Shown: positions 46,977 to 60,726, numbered from the stretch's first letter. The stretch: DNA of 64,000 nt from Rhodococcus sp. HNM0569 (GCF_012726205.1 NZ_JAASAE010000001.1:372001-436000), one strand, 5' to 3'. Notes: generated from the sequence alone by a model not told the origin. Program-made: numbers and translations.

Positions 46977-48539
46977 CTACTTCTTGGGCAGCTTGAGCTT
47001 CGACAGATCGAGACCTTCGAGCCCGGGCGGCAGTTCGTCGAGGCCCTTCGGCATCTGCGACAGGTCGGGCATGCCCGCGGGCATGCCGCCGGGCAGTCCA
47101 CCGGGGAAACCGCCCTTGATCTTCGGCGGGGTCGGTCCGCGGCCACCCTTCTTGCCCTTCTTGCCCTTCTTGCCGCGCTGGTTCTTGCGGGAACCGGGCA
47201 TACCCATACGGCCTGCCATCGCCGACATCATCTTGCGGGCCTCGAAGAACCTGTCGACGAGTTGGTTGACATCGGACACCTTGACGCCCGAACCGTTCGC
47301 GATGCGCAGCCGGCGCGACGCGTTGATCATCTTCGGGTTCGCGCGCTCCTCCGGGGTCATACCCCGGATGATCGCCTGCACCCGGTCGAGTTGCTTCTCG
47401 TCGACGTTCGCGAGGGCGTCCTTCATCTGACCCGCGCCGGGCAGCATGCCCAGCAGGTTGCCGATCGGACCCATCTTGCGGACCGCCATCATCTGCTCGA
47501 GGAAATCCTCGAGGGTGAGCTCGCCCGCACCGATCTTGCGGGCCGTCTTCTCGGCTTCCTTCTCGTCGAAGACCTGCTCGGCCTGCTCGATGAGGCTCAG
47601 GACGTCGCCCATGCCGAGGATGCGGCTCGCCATGCGGTCGGGGTGGAAGACGTCGAAGTCCTCGAGCTTCTCGCCGGACGACGCGAACAGGATCGGCTCG
47701 CCGGTCACCTCGCGGACGCTGAGCGCGGCGCCACCGCGCGCGTCGCCGTCGAGCTTGGTGAGCACGACGCCGGTGAACCCGACGCCCTCACGGAACGCCT
47801 CCGCGGTGCTCACTGCGTCCTGGCCGATCATCGCGTCGAGCACGAACAGCGTCTCGTCGGGCTGCACCGCGTCGCGGATACCCGCGGCCTGCTGCATGAG
47901 TTCCTGGTCGATGCCGAGGCGACCCGCGGTGTCGACGACGACGACGTCGTACTGCTTCGTGCGCGCTTCCTCGACGCCTGCACGGGCCACTTCGACGGGG
48001 TCGGCGGCGGTGACGCCGAGTTCGTTGTCGCCACCACCCACGGACGTGCCCGGGTGCGGCGCGAACACAGCCGCGCCTGCGCGCTCGCCGACGATCTTCA
48101 GCTGCTGCACGGCGCCCGGCCGCTGCAGGTCGCACGCGACGAGCAGAGGCGTGTGCCCCTGCGCGGTCAGCCACTGGGCGAGCTTGCCCGCGAGGGTGGT
48201 CTTACCCGAGCCCTGCAGACCGGCGAGCATGACGACGGTGGGCGGATTCTTCGCGAACCGCAGCCGCCGCGTCTCACCGCCGAGGATCCCGACGAGTTCC
48301 TCGTTGACGATCTTGACGACCTGTTGAGCGGGATTGAGGGCCGCCGACACCTCGGCGCCCTTCGCACGTTCCTTGATGCGCGCCACGAAGGCCCGCACGA
48401 CCGGCAGCGCGACGTCCGCTTCGAGCAGCGCAAGCCGGATCTCGCGCGCGGTCGAGTCGATGTCGGCGTCCGACAGGCGGCCCTTGCCGCGGAGATCCTT
48501 GAGCGCTCCGTTCAACCGGTCGGAAAGGGATTCGAACAC
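46977..48539 (-). CDS. ffh: Signal recognition particle protein (SRP54 homologue)
   Basis: GTPase that binds signal sequences of nascent membrane proteins with 4.5S RNA and docks on FtsY. The 520-residue protein has the N domain (first 85 residues), the G domain (AGLQGSGKTTLAGKLAQWL, VVDTAGRLGIDQELM, TKLDGDARGGAALS, FASSGEKLEDFDVFHPDR) and the Met-rich M domain (MMSAMAGRMGMPGSR). A Lys/Gly-Pro-rich tail ends KLPKK. GTG 48539 gives the canonical start FESLSDRLNGALKDLRGKG. The RNA partner is not in this window. Confidence 0.97.
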   Translation of the reverse strand: MFESLSDRLNGALKDLRGKGRLSDADIDSTAREIRLALLEADVALPVVRAFVARIKERAKGAEVSAALNPAQQVVKIVNEELVGILGGETRRLRFAKNPPTVVMLAGLQGSGKTTLAGKLAQWLTAQGHTPLLVACDLQRPGAVQQLKIVGERAGAAVFAPHPGTSVGGGDNELGVTAADPVEVARAGVEEARTKQYDVVVVDTAGRLGIDQELMQQAAGIRDAVQPDETLFVLDAMIGQDAVSTAEAFREGVGFTGVVLTKLDGDARGGAALSVREVTGEPILFASSGEKLEDFDVFHPDRMASRILGMGDVLSLIEQAEQVFDEKEAEKTARKIGAGELTLEDFLEQMMAVRKMGPIGNLLGMLPGAGQMKDALANVDEKQLDRVQAIIRGMTPEERANPKMINASRRLRIANGSGVKVSDVNQLVDRFFEARKMMSAMAGRMGMPGSRKNQRGKKGKKGKKGGRGPTPPKIKGGFPGGLPGGMPAGMPDLSQMPKGLDELPPGLEGLDLSKLKLPKK

Positions 48540-48570
48540 CGAGTGCGCTCCTGAGGTCGTTCGGATGTGG

Positions 48571-48609
48571 CCTGGATGCGAGTGCACGAGCAGTACACCC
48601 GCATCCAGG
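48571..48609 (-). terminator. Hairpin between glnD and ffh
   Basis: CCTGGATGCG (48571-48580) pairs perfectly with CGCATCCAGG (48600-48609), with an inner 3-bp extension. It lies 46 bp after the glnD stop and about 30 bp before the ffh start. It most likely terminates the amt-glnB-glnD transcript; a role as an ffh leader hairpin is also possible. Confidence 0.5.
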
Positions 48610-48654
48610 GTAACCGTCCACGGCGCCGCTCTCCGTGTCGAGTCCGGCGCGACG

Positions 48655-51595
<2,941 letters not shown>

Positions 51596-51643
51596 TCAGT
51601 GGCTCGAGGCTCATTCTCCACGAACCCTGCAGGCGGAAACGAC

Positions 51644-52948
51644 TCACGCGAGGTCGTACGCCGTTTCGGCGTGTTCCGATTCGTCGATCCCGCGGCTCTC
51701 CGCCTCCTTGGACACGCGCCAGCCGAGCGGCTTGAGAGCGAACGCGATGATCGCGGTGAGAATCGCGGTGAACAGGAGCGCCGCGATCGCGATCACGATC
51801 TGGACCACCAGTTGCTTGTAGTCGCCGCCGTAGAACAGGCCGGTCTCGGTGGCGAAGAAACCGATGCCGACCGTGCCCCACAGGCCTGCCACGAGGTGCA
51901 CGCCGACGACGTCGAGCGAGTCGTCGTACCCGAAGCGGAACTTCAGTCCGACCGCGAGCGCCGACAGGATGCCTGCGATCACGCCGAGGAAGATCGACCC
52001 GACAGGGTTGAGTGCACCCGCGGCGGGCGTGATCGCCACCAGGCCCGCGACGGCGCCGGACGCGGCACCGAGGCTCGTGGCGTGACCGTCCCGGATACGT
52101 TCCGTGAGCAGCCAGCCCAGAATCGCGGCGGCCGTCGCGGTGGTGGTGTTGACCCACGCGAGGCCTGCACTGCCGTCGGCCGCGAACGCCGAGCCCGCAT
52201 TGAAGCCGAACCAGCCGAACCACAGCAGCGCCGCACCGAGCATCACGAACGGCAGGTTGTGCGGGCGGAACGCCGTCTTGCCGAAGCCGAGACGCTTGCC
52301 GACCACGAGAGCGAGCACGAACGCCGCCATGCCGGCATTGATGTGGACGACGGTGCCGCCCGCGAAGTCGATCGGTTCGACGGCGGCCGTGAGTCCACCT
52401 TCGCCGTCGTCGGTGGTGCCGAACATCTTCGCTGCGAGCCCGTCCTCGGAGCCCGACAGCAGGCCGCCGCCCCACACCATGTGGGCGAGCGGGAAGTACA
52501 CGAGGGTGACCCACACACCGGAGAAGATCATCCAGGTGCTGAACTTGACGCGCTCGGCGAGCGCGCCGCTGATGAGCGCGGTCGTGATGATCGCGAAGGT
52601 GGTCTGGAACGCGATGTCGATGACATTTGGGTAGCCGAACGCGCCTGCCACGAAGTTGCCGTCGTCGTCGACGATCGAGTCCTTCAGGCCGAAGAGTTCG
52701 AAGGGGTTCGCGAAGATGCCGCCGATGTCCTGGGTGCCGTAGGACATCGACCAGCCCCACAGCACGTAGATCACGGCGATCACGGCCATCGCGCCGAACG
52801 ACATCATCATCATGTTCAGCACGGACTTCGAGCGGGACATGCCGCCGTAGAAGAAGGCCAGGCCAGGGGTCATCAGCAACACGAGCGAAGACGCCATCAG
52901 CATCCACGCCGCGTTGCCCGAGTTGGCCAACAGATCGTCGGGGCTCAC
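51644..52948 (-). CDS. amt: Ammonium transporter
   Basis: A trimeric ammonium channel of the Amt/Rh family, 434 residues with eleven membrane helices. Recognisable parts are the first helix region AWMLMASSLVLLMTPGLAFFYGG, the helix 5 signature FAGGTVVHINAGMAAFVLALV with a pore His, and the late D-V-V-G-V-H-L-V segment carrying the second pore His. GTG 52948 follows GGAGG at 6 nt. It heads the amt-glnB-glnD operon behind a GlnR-like operator, which predicts induction under nitrogen limitation. Confidence 0.96.
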   Translation of the reverse strand: MSPDDLLANSGNAAWMLMASSLVLLMTPGLAFFYGGMSRSKSVLNMMMMSFGAMAVIAVIYVLWGWSMSYGTQDIGGIFANPFELFGLKDSIVDDDGNFVAGAFGYPNVIDIAFQTTFAIITTALISGALAERVKFSTWMIFSGVWVTLVYFPLAHMVWGGGLLSGSEDGLAAKMFGTTDDGEGGLTAAVEPIDFAGGTVVHINAGMAAFVLALVVGKRLGFGKTAFRPHNLPFVMLGAALLWFGWFGFNAGSAFAADGSAGLAWVNTTTATAAAILGWLLTERIRDGHATSLGAASGAVAGLVAITPAAGALNPVGSIFLGVIAGILSALAVGLKFRFGYDDSLDVVGVHLVAGLWGTVGIGFFATETGLFYGGDYKQLVVQIVIAIAALLFTAILTAIIAFALKPLGWRVSKEAESRGIDESEHAETAYDLA

Positions 52949-53009
52949 TAGTTTCCTCCTTGTCACGCGCCGGTGTGCACGTCGTCAAGGAGAAGGGTGG
53001 ATTCACGGT

Positions 53010-53047
53010 GTTTCCGCTGTGGCACTGTGCTGTTTCGCGCGTGTGAA
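53010..53047 (-). promoter_or_regulatory. GlnR-type operator with four half-sites
   Basis: On the minus strand the order is TTCAC-N6-GAAAC-N6-GTGCC-N6-GAAAC. This is the a-b-a-b arrangement of the GlnR consensus gTnAC-n6-GAAAC repeated with exact 6-nt spacers; both b-boxes are perfect and each a-box has one mismatch. It ends 61 bp before the amt start. GlnR activation of amt-glnK-glnD is established in Streptomyces and mycobacteria. Confidence 0.75.
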
Positions 53048-53111
53048 CGAACCTGGCGCAATTGTTGCGAGTGAGTTTCACCAGGCCGTTTCCGCCGCGC
53101 GGACGGCTGTG

Positions 53112-53149
53112 CGCGGGTCCGGGACGCCGCTCGACGCCCCGGACCCGCG
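53112..53149 (-). terminator. Terminator after ftsY
   Basis: A perfect 12-bp GC stem (53112-53123 with 53138-53149) with a 14-nt loop begins 6 bp past the ftsY stop. It isolates ftsY from the amt promoter. Confidence 0.8.
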
Positions 53150-53155
53150 GGACAC

Positions 53156-54652
53156 TCAGCCGAGGAGCGCGTCGACGAACGCCTCGGGTTCGAAGGGCGC
53201 CAGATCGTCCGCGCCCTCGCCGAGCCCCACGAGCTTGACCGGCACACCGAGCTCGTGCTGCACCTGGAACACGATGCCGCCCTTCGCGGTTCCGTCGAGC
53301 TTGGTCAACACCACACCGGTGATGTCGACGACCTCGGCGAACACACGCGCCTGCGCGAGACCGTTCTGGCCGATCGTCGCGTCGAGGACGAGCAGCACGT
53401 CGTCGACCGACGCCTTCTTCTCGATGACGCGCTTGACCTTGCCGAGCTCGTCCATGAGTCCCGTCTTGGTGTGCAGCCGGCCTGCCGTGTCGACGAGCAC
53501 GACGTCGACACCCTCGTCGATCCCGGTCGACACCGAGTCGAACGCGACGGCGGCGGGGTCGGCGCCTTCCTTGCCCCGCACGACGGTGGCACCGACTCGT
53601 TCGGCCCACGTCTGCAACTGGTCCGCAGCGGCAGCGCGGAAGGTGTCGGCCGCACCCAGCACGACGCGTCGCCCGTCGGCGACGAGCACGCGGGCGAGCT
53701 TGCCCGTCGTGGTCGTCTTGCCGGTGCCGTTGACGCCCACGACCAGCAGCACCGCGGGGTGGTCGTCGTGCGGCAGTGCCCGCACCGACCGGTCGAGTTC
53801 GGGCCGCAGTTCGTCCACGAGTACCTCGCGCAACAGTTCGCGTGCCTGCGCCTCGCTGCGCACACTGCGCGACGCCATCTCGCGGCGCAACCGTTCGACG
53901 ACCTTCGTGGTGGTCGCGGTGCCGAGGTCGGCGATCAGCAGAGTGTCCTCGACCTCTTCCCACGAGTCCTCGTCGAGGTCGCCGCCGCCGAGCAGACCGA
54001 GCAGGCTCTTGCCCACCGCGTTCTGCGAGCGCGACAGCCTGCCGCGCAGCCGTTCGAGCCTGCCTGCCGTCGGTGCGATCTCCTCGACCGGCGAGGGCGC
54101 GGGCGCCGCAGGCGCAGGCGCCTCGGCGGCGGGGGCCGCAGGAGCCTCCGGCGCGGCATCCGTCTCGGGTTCTGCTTCAGGGGTGACCGTTTCGGGCTCG
54201 ATCGTTTCGGGCTCCGCGGTCTCCGACTCAGCGGTCTCCGACTCAGCGGCCTCCGGCTCAGCGGTCTCCGGCTCGACCGTTTCCGGCTCGGCCTCGGGCT
54301 CCACCGTGTCGGGCGCGACAGCGTCGGGTTCGGCGGTCTCCGGCTCCGCTGCTTCGGGCTCGGGCTCGACCGGCGTCGGGGTGGGCTCGGCGGGCGGCAC
54401 GACGGGGGGAACCGTCGGCGGCGCGGGCGCGCGCGTGACCGGCTCCTTGGGCGCGGTGGCGGTGCCCTGACTGAACGTGAAGCCGCCACCGGCCTGATAA
54501 CTGCCCGATCGATCCTCACGCTCCTCGAGCTGCGGTTTCTCGGGCGCGGTCAACGAGATGCGACGCCGCCGGTACAGCACGAGTCCGACGACGAGCGCGA
54601 CGACGACGACCGCCAGAACGGCGGCCAGTGCAATCCAGGCTCCAGTAGTCAC
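53156..54652 (-). CDS. ftsY: Signal recognition particle receptor FtsY
   Basis: GTPase that receives the SRP-ribosome complex at the membrane. The 498-residue protein has an N-terminal membrane helix (AWIALAAVLAVVVVALVVGL), an acidic low-complexity A domain (about 85-190) built of repeats such as AEPETVEPETAEPE, and the NG domain. The NG motifs are VVGVNGTGKTTTTGKLARVL, LGAADTFRAAAADQL, VLVDTAGRLHTKTGLM, TKLDGTAKGGIVFQ and LVGLGEGADDLAPF. It starts at ATG 54652, 37 bp after smc, and ends at a strong terminator. Confidence 0.97.
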   Translation of the reverse strand: MTTGAWIALAAVLAVVVVALVVGLVLYRRRRISLTAPEKPQLEEREDRSGSYQAGGGFTFSQGTATAPKEPVTRAPAPPTVPPVVPPAEPTPTPVEPEPEAAEPETAEPDAVAPDTVEPEAEPETVEPETAEPEAAESETAESETAEPETIEPETVTPEAEPETDAAPEAPAAPAAEAPAPAAPAPSPVEEIAPTAGRLERLRGRLSRSQNAVGKSLLGLLGGGDLDEDSWEEVEDTLLIADLGTATTTKVVERLRREMASRSVRSEAQARELLREVLVDELRPELDRSVRALPHDDHPAVLLVVGVNGTGKTTTTGKLARVLVADGRRVVLGAADTFRAAAADQLQTWAERVGATVVRGKEGADPAAVAFDSVSTGIDEGVDVVLVDTAGRLHTKTGLMDELGKVKRVIEKKASVDDVLLVLDATIGQNGLAQARVFAEVVDITGVVLTKLDGTAKGGIVFQVQHELGVPVKLVGLGEGADDLAPFEPEAFVDALLG

Positions 54653-54689
54653 CGTGCCATTGTTTCAGGCGCGGGCGGGCGGGCACCGA

Positions 54690-57600
54690 TCAGTTCGGTA
54701 CGGCGACCATGTCGTGACCGCGCAGGCGCTGCGAGATGACGGTGGTGATGCCGTCGCCGCGCATGCTCACGCCGTACAGCGCGTCGGCCACCTCCATCGT
54801 CGGCTTCTGGTGCGTGATGACGATGAGCTGCGACTTCTCGCGCAGTTGCTCGAACAGGCTGATGAGCCGGCGCAGGTTCGTGTCGTCGAGAGCGGCCTCG
54901 ACTTCGTCCATGACGTAGAAGGGCGACGGCCGGGCACGGAAGATCGCGACGAGCATCGCGACCGCGGTGAGCGATTTCTCGCCACCCGACAGCAGCGAGA
55001 GCCGCTTGACCTTCTTGCCCGGCGGCCGGGCCTCGACCTCGATACCGGTGGTGAGCATGTCCGACGGGTCGGTGAGCACGAGCCTGCCCTCGCCGCCCGG
55101 GAACAGCGTGTCGAAGACCTGCGTGAACTCGCGCTCGACGTCCTCGTAGGCGTCGGTGAACAGTTGCAGGATGCGCGCATCGACCTCGGCGACCACGTCG
55201 AGGAGATCCTTGCGGGCTGTCTTGACGTCCTCGAGCTGCGTCGACAGGAAGTTGTAGCGCTCCTCGAGAGCCGCGAACTCCTCGAGTGCGAGCGGGTTGA
55301 CCTTGCCGAGTGCCGCGAGATCCTTCTCGGCCCGCTTGGCACGTCGCTCCTGGGTGGCCCGGTCGTAGGGCACCGAGGCGGGGCGCACGACCTGCTCGCC
55401 GCGCTCCTTGGCCTGCTCGTACTCGTCGATCTCGAGCTGCGACGGCGGCAGCGGCACGTCCGGCCCGTACTCGGCGACGAGATCGTCGACGGCGAGACCG
55501 TGCTGCTCGAGGACGGACTCCTCGAGTTGCTCGATGCGGGTGGCGGCCTGCGTACGGGCGATCTCGTCGCGGTGCACGGCATCGGTGAGCGAGGCGAGTT
55601 GACCGGTCAGATCGCGCACCTGCTGCCGCGACGCATCGAGCGCGGAGACGCACTCGGTGCGTCGTGCGGCGAGCGCGTCGCGGTGCGCCATCGCCTCGTC
55701 CACGACGGCGGCGAGCCGTCGGGCGACGTGGGTGCCCGCCTCGGCGACGGCCGCGGCCACGGCGGCGGCGTGCTTGCGGGAACGGCGTGCGCGCTCGGCC
55801 CGCGCCCGCGCGTCGCGCTCGGCGCTCGCGGCGCGGCGCAGCGCGTCGGCCTTGCCGCGCACCGCCTCGGCACGCTCTTCCGCGGTGCGGACGGCGAGGC
55901 GCGCTTCGACCTCCACCGCGCGCACCTCCGTGACCGCCGCGGCGGCGGCTTCGCGTTCGCGCTGCGACACATCCGAACCACCGGTGTCGTCGCCGGATCC
56001 CGAGTCGGCCTCCGCGAGCGCGAGCCGCTCCTCGAGCTCGGCCAGTTGCGCGAGCGTGTCGGTGCGGTTGGCCTCGGCGCGTGCGCGTTGCGCCACGAGG
56101 CGCTCGGACTCGGCATTCGCCGTGCGCGCGGCCTGACCGAGCCTGCCGAGTTGCTCGTAGACCGCGGAGATCGCGGCGTCCGATTCGTTGAGTGCCGCAA
56201 GCGCTTCGTCCGCACTCTCCTGTCGCGCATCGCGTTCGGTGATCGCGCCGGACAGCGCGGCGGACAGCTCTTCGGCTCGCCGTTCGGCGCGCGCGAGGTC
56301 ACGCTGCGACGCCTCGACAGCCGCCTGCACCTCGAGCGTGCTGGGCGCGCGACCCGAACCGCCTGTGCGCCAGCCGTATCCGACGACATCGCCTGCACGC
56401 GTGACGGCACGCAGATGTGGATGGGCAGCCACGACGGCCTCGGCGGAGACGGCGTCCTCCACGACGACGATGCCGCCGAGCAGTGCGGACAGTGCGGGAC
56501 GCAGTTCGGCAGCAGCCTCGACGACGTCGAGCACCGCGCGGGCCCCCTCCGGGACACGGATCGGCGCGACATCGCCCGGCGCGGGATGCACGATCGCGGC
56601 GCGCCCGCCGTCGACCTCGACGAGCGCGTCGACCGCGGCGCGGGCGGAATCGAGCGACTCCCCCACCACCGCCTCCGCTGCCGGGCCGAGCGCCGCCGTG
56701 ACCGCGGCCTCGTAGCCCTCGTCGACCCGGATGCGGTCGGCGAATGTGCCCGTGATCCCCGCTCCCGCACGGTGTTCGAGCAGCCAGCCCACCGCGTCGC
56801 GGCGGTCGAGCGTCAACGCGAGTGCTTCGATCCGGGCACGCAGCGACGCGACCTCCTGGCCCGCCGCCTTCTCGTCCCGCTCGAGTTCCGCGACACGCAC
56901 GACGGCGTGTTCGAGCGCTGCGGCCGCACGCTCGTGGTGCGAGTCGAGACCCAGCTCGCCCGCGTCGAGTTCGCCGATGCTGCCCTGCACCTCCTCGAAC
57001 TCGCGTTGCGCATGTTCACCACGCGTGCGGGCGTCCTCGACGGCGGCCTCGAGCCTGGCGACCTCGGTGTCGATCGAGTCGATGCGCGCCCGAAGGGTGT
57101 CGACCTGACCGGACAAGCGCGCCACGCCTTCCCGCCGGTCGGCGACCGCGCGCACGGCGGCCATGTGGGCCCGTTCGGCCTCGGCGGCCGCCTCTTCGTT
57201 CGCGGCCAGCTGTTCGCGCGCTGCGTCGAGAGTCGCGCGCGCGATCTCGACGCCCTCGGCGAGTTCGAGTTCCTCGTGCGCGAGTCGTTCGGCGCGCGCC
57301 TCCATCTGGTCCGGATCCTCGCCACGCGGCCGTTCGGGCTCGGCGTCGAGATGACGCGCGCGTTCGGACGCGATGCGGACCGTCGCGTCGACGCGTTCGG
57401 CGAGTGCCGACAGCCGGAACCAGGTCTGTGCCGCGGACTCCGCACCGGGTTCGAGCCGTGCGAGTTCCTGTTCGTGCCTGCCGAGCTCGAGGTTCGCGGC
57501 GTCGACCGCGGCGGCGACGACGTCGTAGCGCTCGCGCGCGGCTTTCTCGTCGCGGATCTGCGCTTCGAGTTCGGCGCGCTTGGTGACGACGTCGTCTGCG

Positions 57601-58289
57601 GCGAGCCGCAGACGCGCGTCGCGCAGATCGGCCTGCACTGTCTGCGCGCGCCGGGCGACTTCCGCCTGCCTGCCGAGCGGCTTGAGCTGGCGACGCAGCT
57701 CGGAGGTGAGGTCGGTGAGGCGGGCGAGGTTCGCCTGCATCGAGTCGAGCTTGCGCACCGCCTTTTCCTTGCGTTTGCGGTGTTTGAGCACGCCCGCAGC
57801 TTCCTCGACGAAGGCGCGGCGATCCTCGGGCCGCGACTCGAGAATCGCCGACAGGCGCCCTTGGCCGACGATCACGTGCATCTCGCGGCCGATACCCGAG
57901 TCACTGAGCAGTTCCTGGACGTCCATCAGCCGGCACGTGCTGCCGTTGATCTCGTATTCGCCCGCGCCGTCGCGGAACATCCGGCGGGTGACGGACACCT
58001 CGGCGTAGTCGATCGGGAGCGCGCCGTCGGAGTTGTCGATCGTGAGGGTGACCTCAGCGCGGCCGAGCGGCGGCCGGCCCGCGGTGCCGGCGAAGATGAC
58101 GTCCTCCATCTTGCCGCCGCGCAGCGCCTTCGCGCCCTGCTCGCCCATGACCCACGTGAGCGCGTCGACGACATTCGACTTGCCCGACCCGTTGGGGCCG
58201 ACGACGCACGTGATGCCGGGCTCGAACCGGAGAGTCGTCGCGGACGCGAAGGACTTGAAGCCCTTGAGCGTCAGACTCTTGAGGTGCAT
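54690..58289 (-). CDS. smc: Chromosome segregation SMC ATPase
   Basis: Ring-forming ATPase that with ScpA and ScpB organises and segregates the chromosome. The 1199-residue protein has the N-terminal Walker [21 protein letters not shown], long coiled coils interrupted by a hinge (about 505-660, [20 protein letters not shown] and following), and the C-terminal ABC signature [15 protein letters not shown] with Walker [17 protein letters not shown] 58289 gives the standard start [15 protein letters not shown]. It lies upstream of ftsY and downstream of acyP, the conserved order. Confidence 0.98.
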   Translation of the reverse strand: MHLKSLTLKGFKSFASATTLRFEPGITCVVGPNGSGKSNVVDALTWVMGEQGAKALRGGKMEDVIFAGTAGRPPLGRAEVTLTIDNSDGALPIDYAEVSVTRRMFRDGAGEYEINGSTCRLMDVQELLSDSGIGREMHVIVGQGRLSAILESRPEDRRAFVEEAAGVLKHRKRKEKAVRKLDSMQANLARLTDLTSELRRQLKPLGRQAEVARRAQTVQADLRDARLRLAADDVVTKRAELEAQIRDEKAARERYDVVAAAVDAANLELGRHEQELARLEPGAESAAQTWFRLSALAERVDATVRIASERARHLDAEPERPRGEDPDQMEARAERLAHEELELAEGVEIARATLDAAREQLAANEEAAAEAERAHMAAVRAVADRREGVARLSGQVDTLRARIDSIDTEVARLEAAVEDARTRGEHAQREFEEVQGSIGELDAGELGLDSHHERAAAALEHAVVRVAELERDEKAAGQEVASLRARIEALALTLDRRDAVGWLLEHRAGAGITGTFADRIRVDEGYEAAVTAALGPAAEAVVGESLDSARAAVDALVEVDGGRAAIVHPAPGDVAPIRVPEGARAVLDVVEAAAELRPALSALLGGIVVVEDAVSAEAVVAAHPHLRAVTRAGDVVGYGWRTGGSGRAPSTLEVQAAVEASQRDLARAERRAEELSAALSGAITERDARQESADEALAALNESDAAISAVYEQLGRLGQAARTANAESERLVAQRARAEANRTDTLAQLAELEERLALAEADSGSGDDTGGSDVSQREREAAAAAVTEVRAVEVEARLAVRTAEERAEAVRGKADALRRAASAERDARARAERARRSRKHAAAVAAAVAEAGTHVARRLAAVVDEAMAHRDALAARRTECVSALDASRQQVRDLTGQLASLTDAVHRDEIARTQAATRIEQLEESVLEQHGLAVDDLVAEYGPDVPLPPSQLEIDEYEQAKERGEQVVRPASVPYDRATQERRAKRAEKDLAALGKVNPLALEEFAALEERYNFLSTQLEDVKTARKDLLDVVAEVDARILQLFTDAYEDVEREFTQVFDTLFPGGEGRLVLTDPSDMLTTGIEVEARPPGKKVKRLSLLSGGEKSLTAVAMLVAIFRARPSPFYVMDEVEAALDDTNLRRLISLFEQLREKSQLIVITHQKPTMEVADALYGVSMRGDGITTVISQRLRGHDMVAVPN

Positions 58290-58311
58290 GACGACAAACC
58301 TTACCGTCGCG

Positions 58312-58593
58312 TCACCGCTCGACGAACCCGCTCAGATCCCCGCGTGGCGCGTCGCGGCTGTCGACCACCAGTTCGACCCGCCCGGGAGTCTCCCCCGAGC
58401 GCAGGTGCGCGAGCAATGCGTCGAGCGCGGTGGGCGGGCCCTCCGCGACGACGAGGACACGACGATCCCGCTGGTTCGACGCGTAACCCACGAGTCCCAG
58501 CTCGAGGGCGCGGGCGCGCGTCCACCACCGGAAACCGACGCCCTGCACGTGGCCGTGCACCCACGCGGTGAGCCGCTCGCGCGGCTCGCTCAC
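58312..58593 (-). CDS. acyP: Acylphosphatase
   Basis: A small enzyme (93 residues) that hydrolyses acyl phosphates such as carbamoyl phosphate. It has the catalytic Arg in [19 protein letters not shown] and the catalytic Asn in [21 protein letters not shown] 58593 overlaps the osmC stop by 4 bp (GTGA). In M. tuberculosis the same gene (Rv2922A) sits between smc and the osmC homologue. Confidence 0.95.
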   Translation of the reverse strand: MSEPRERLTAWVHGHVQGVGFRWWTRARALELGLVGYASNQRDRRVLVVAEGPPTALDALLAHLRSGETPGRVELVVDSRDAPRGDLSGFVER

Positions 58594-59024
58594 GACTCGC
58601 GCTCGACCGTGAGCGACACCTTCGTCCCGGCCTTCAACGTGCGTCCCACGGTGCACACCTTGTCGACCGAACGCTCGACGAGGGCGACGAGCCGCTCCTG
58701 GGCGTCGGCGTCGAGTTCGCTGAGATCGAGCTCGAGCACCTCCTCGAGATGGGGGTAGACCTCGTTGTCGCGGTCCGCCGCGCCGGAGACACGGACGGTC
58801 GCGTCGTAGTTGTCGCCGAGCCTGCGCGACAGCGCGAAATCGCTGCTCATGCCGGTGCACGCGGCGAGGGCGATCTTGAGCAGCTCGCCGGGCGTGAACA
58901 CGCCGTCGACGGATTCGGACCCGATGCGCACCTCGGCGCCGCGCGAGCTGCGCCCGGTGTAGAGGCGCGTGCCGGTGCGCTCGACCCACAGCGACGTGCC
59001 GGGAGCGGGAGAACTTTCAGTCAT
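58590..59024 (-). CDS. OsmC-family peroxiredoxin-like protein
   Basis: A 144-residue member of the OsmC/Ohr superfamily, which reduces organic hydroperoxides with two cysteines. One Cys lies in LKIALAACTGMSSDFAL and the other in VERSVDKVCTVGRTLKAG, both in the family positions. The catalytic Arg may be one of those in the first third. It starts at ATG 59024 and is coupled to acyP. It corresponds to Rv2923c. Confidence 0.92.
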   Translation of the reverse strand: MTESSPAPGTSLWVERTGTRLYTGRSSRGAEVRIGSESVDGVFTPGELLKIALAACTGMSSDFALSRRLGDNYDATVRVSGAADRDNEVYPHLEEVLELDLSELDADAQERLVALVERSVDKVCTVGRTLKAGTKVSLTVERES

Positions 59025-59084
59025 GCCGCAATTGTGCCACCGCGGCGGTACAGGCCCGCAGGTCGTGCCGTAGTGGGCGTTCGA

Positions 59085-59969
59085 TCACCGCGTGCGCGTC
59101 GACCTCGGCGCGGGCTGACACTTCGGACAGCTGAACGACGAGCGATTCATGAACTGCTGACGCCGGATCGGGGCGCCACATCGCGGGCACGGCTCGCCTT
59201 CGCGCCCATAGGCGTTCAGCGAGCGCTCGAAATACCCGGACTCGCCGTTGACGTCGACGTACAACGCATCGAAGCTGGTGCCCCCTTGCCCGAGGGCTTC
59301 CTGCATGACGTCGTGGGCCGCCGCGAGCACTCTCCGCAGCACGGGACGGGTGAGCGTGTCGGTAAGCCGGTTGCCGTGGACCTTCGCCCGCCACAGCGCT
59401 TCGTCGGCGTAGATGTTGCCGATCCCCGAGACGACCGTCTGGTCGAGCAGTGCGCGTTTGATCTCGGTGTGCTTGCGCCGCAACACCTCGACGACGGCCT
59501 CGGCGTCGAAGCGCGGATCCATCGGGTCCCGCGCGATGTGCGCGACCGAGTCGGGCAGCGCGGTGCCGTCGACGTCGACGAGGGGCGCGAGCGCCCAGCC
59601 GCCGAACGTGCGCTGGTCGACGAAGCGCAGTTCGGTGCCCGGGGCCAGGTGTGCTCCGTCCAGCCGGGCGCGGATCCGCAGATGCTTCTCGTCGGGCGCG
59701 GCTGCGGGCTGCACCAGCATCTGGCCGCTCATCCCGAGGTGGACGACGAGCGCGAGGTGCGCGGGCTCGAGCACGAGCCACAGGTACTTGCCGCGGCGAT
59801 CGGCTGCTGCGACGCGCTGGCCGACGACCTGCGCCGCGAGATCGTGGGCACCGGGGACGTGACGGCGGACGGCACGCGGATGCAGGACGTCGATGCCGGT
59901 GACGGTGGCACCGAGGACGTGCCGTTCGAGACCGCGCCGGACGACCTCGACCTCGGGAAGTTCGGGCAA
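59085..59969 (-). CDS. mutM: Formamidopyrimidine-DNA glycosylase
   Basis: Base-excision repair enzyme that removes 8-oxoguanine and nicks the strand. The 294-residue protein starts with [13 protein letters not shown], where the Pro after the initiator is the catalytic residue. The helix-two-turn-helix is [20 protein letters not shown] and the zinc finger is [13 protein letters not shown] then [11 protein letters not shown] 59969 is the only codon that places Pro at position 2. It lies 7 bp after the rnc stop. Confidence 0.96.
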   Translation of the reverse strand: MPELPEVEVVRRGLERHVLGATVTGIDVLHPRAVRRHVPGAHDLAAQVVGQRVAAADRRGKYLWLVLEPAHLALVVHLGMSGQMLVQPAAAPDEKHLRIRARLDGAHLAPGTELRFVDQRTFGGWALAPLVDVDGTALPDSVAHIARDPMDPRFDAEAVVEVLRRKHTEIKRALLDQTVVSGIGNIYADEALWRAKVHGNRLTDTLTRPVLRRVLAAAHDVMQEALGQGGTSFDALYVDVNGESGYFERSLNAYGREGEPCPRCGAPIRRQQFMNRSSFSCPKCQPAPRSTRTR

Positions 59970-59976
59970 TGTGCGC

Positions 59977-60726
59977 CTATGCGCTGTCCGGAACGCCGGC
60001 CTCGCCGCCCGACAGCGCGTTCCACGCGGTGCTGGCGGCCTTCTGCTCGGCTTCCTTCTTGGTGCGGCCGATGCCGATGCCGAGCGGTTCGCCGCCCACG
60101 AGGACCGTGGCGGTGAACTCCTTGTCGTGATCCGGGCCGGTCGCGGTGATCTCGTACACCGGGACCCCCAGCGACCGTTCGGCGGTGAGTTCCTGCAGGC
60201 TCGTCTTCCAGTCGAGGCCGGCGCCGAGGCGCGGGCCGCGCTGCAGCAGATCGCTGAACAGCCGCATGACGACCTCGCGCGCGGTGTCGATGCCGTGCTG
60301 GAGGTGGACGGCGCCGAGGAGGGATTCCATGCCGTCGGCGAGGATGCTCGCCTTGTCGCGACCACCCGTCATCTCCTCGCCCTTGCCGAGCAGCAGATGC
60401 GCGCCGAGCCCACCCGCACCGAGCGTGCGTGCCACCTCGGCGAGCGCGTGCATGTTGACGATGCTCGCGCGGATCTTGGCGAGTTCGCCCTCGGGCTTGT
60501 CGGGATGCGACAGGTAGAGCTTTTCGGTGATGGTGAGGCCGAGCACCGAGTCGCCGAGGAACTCGAGGCGCTCGTTGGTGGGCAGGCCGCCGTGCTCGTA
60601 CGCGTACGAGCGGTGGGTGAGTGCCAACACGAGCAGCTCACGATCGAGGGGAACGCCGAGAGCGGCGAGGAGCGACGCGTGGTCCTCCTCGCCGCTGCCG
60701 GGCGAATTGCTGCTGGTGTCGGTCAC
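59977..60726 (-). CDS. rnc: Ribonuclease III
   Basis: Endonuclease for double-stranded RNA that processes rRNA precursors. The 249-residue protein has the RNase III signature [20 protein letters not shown] with catalytic Glu and Asp, and the second acidic site [22 protein letters not shown]-terminal double-stranded RNA-binding domain follows ([20 protein letters not shown] through [19 protein letters not shown]). GTG 60726 is the start; a longer frame would run into rpmF. It follows rpmF at 11 bp. Confidence 0.97.
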   Translation of the reverse strand: MTDTSSNSPGSGEEDHASLLAALGVPLDRELLVLALTHRSYAYEHGGLPTNERLEFLGDSVLGLTITEKLYLSHPDKPEGELAKIRASIVNMHALAEVARTLGAGGLGAHLLLGKGEEMTGGRDKASILADGMESLLGAVHLQHGIDTAREVVMRLFSDLLQRGPRLGAGLDWKTSLQELTAERSLGVPVYEITATGPDHDKEFTATVLVGGEPLGIGIGRTKKEAEQKAASTAWNALSGGEAGVPDSA

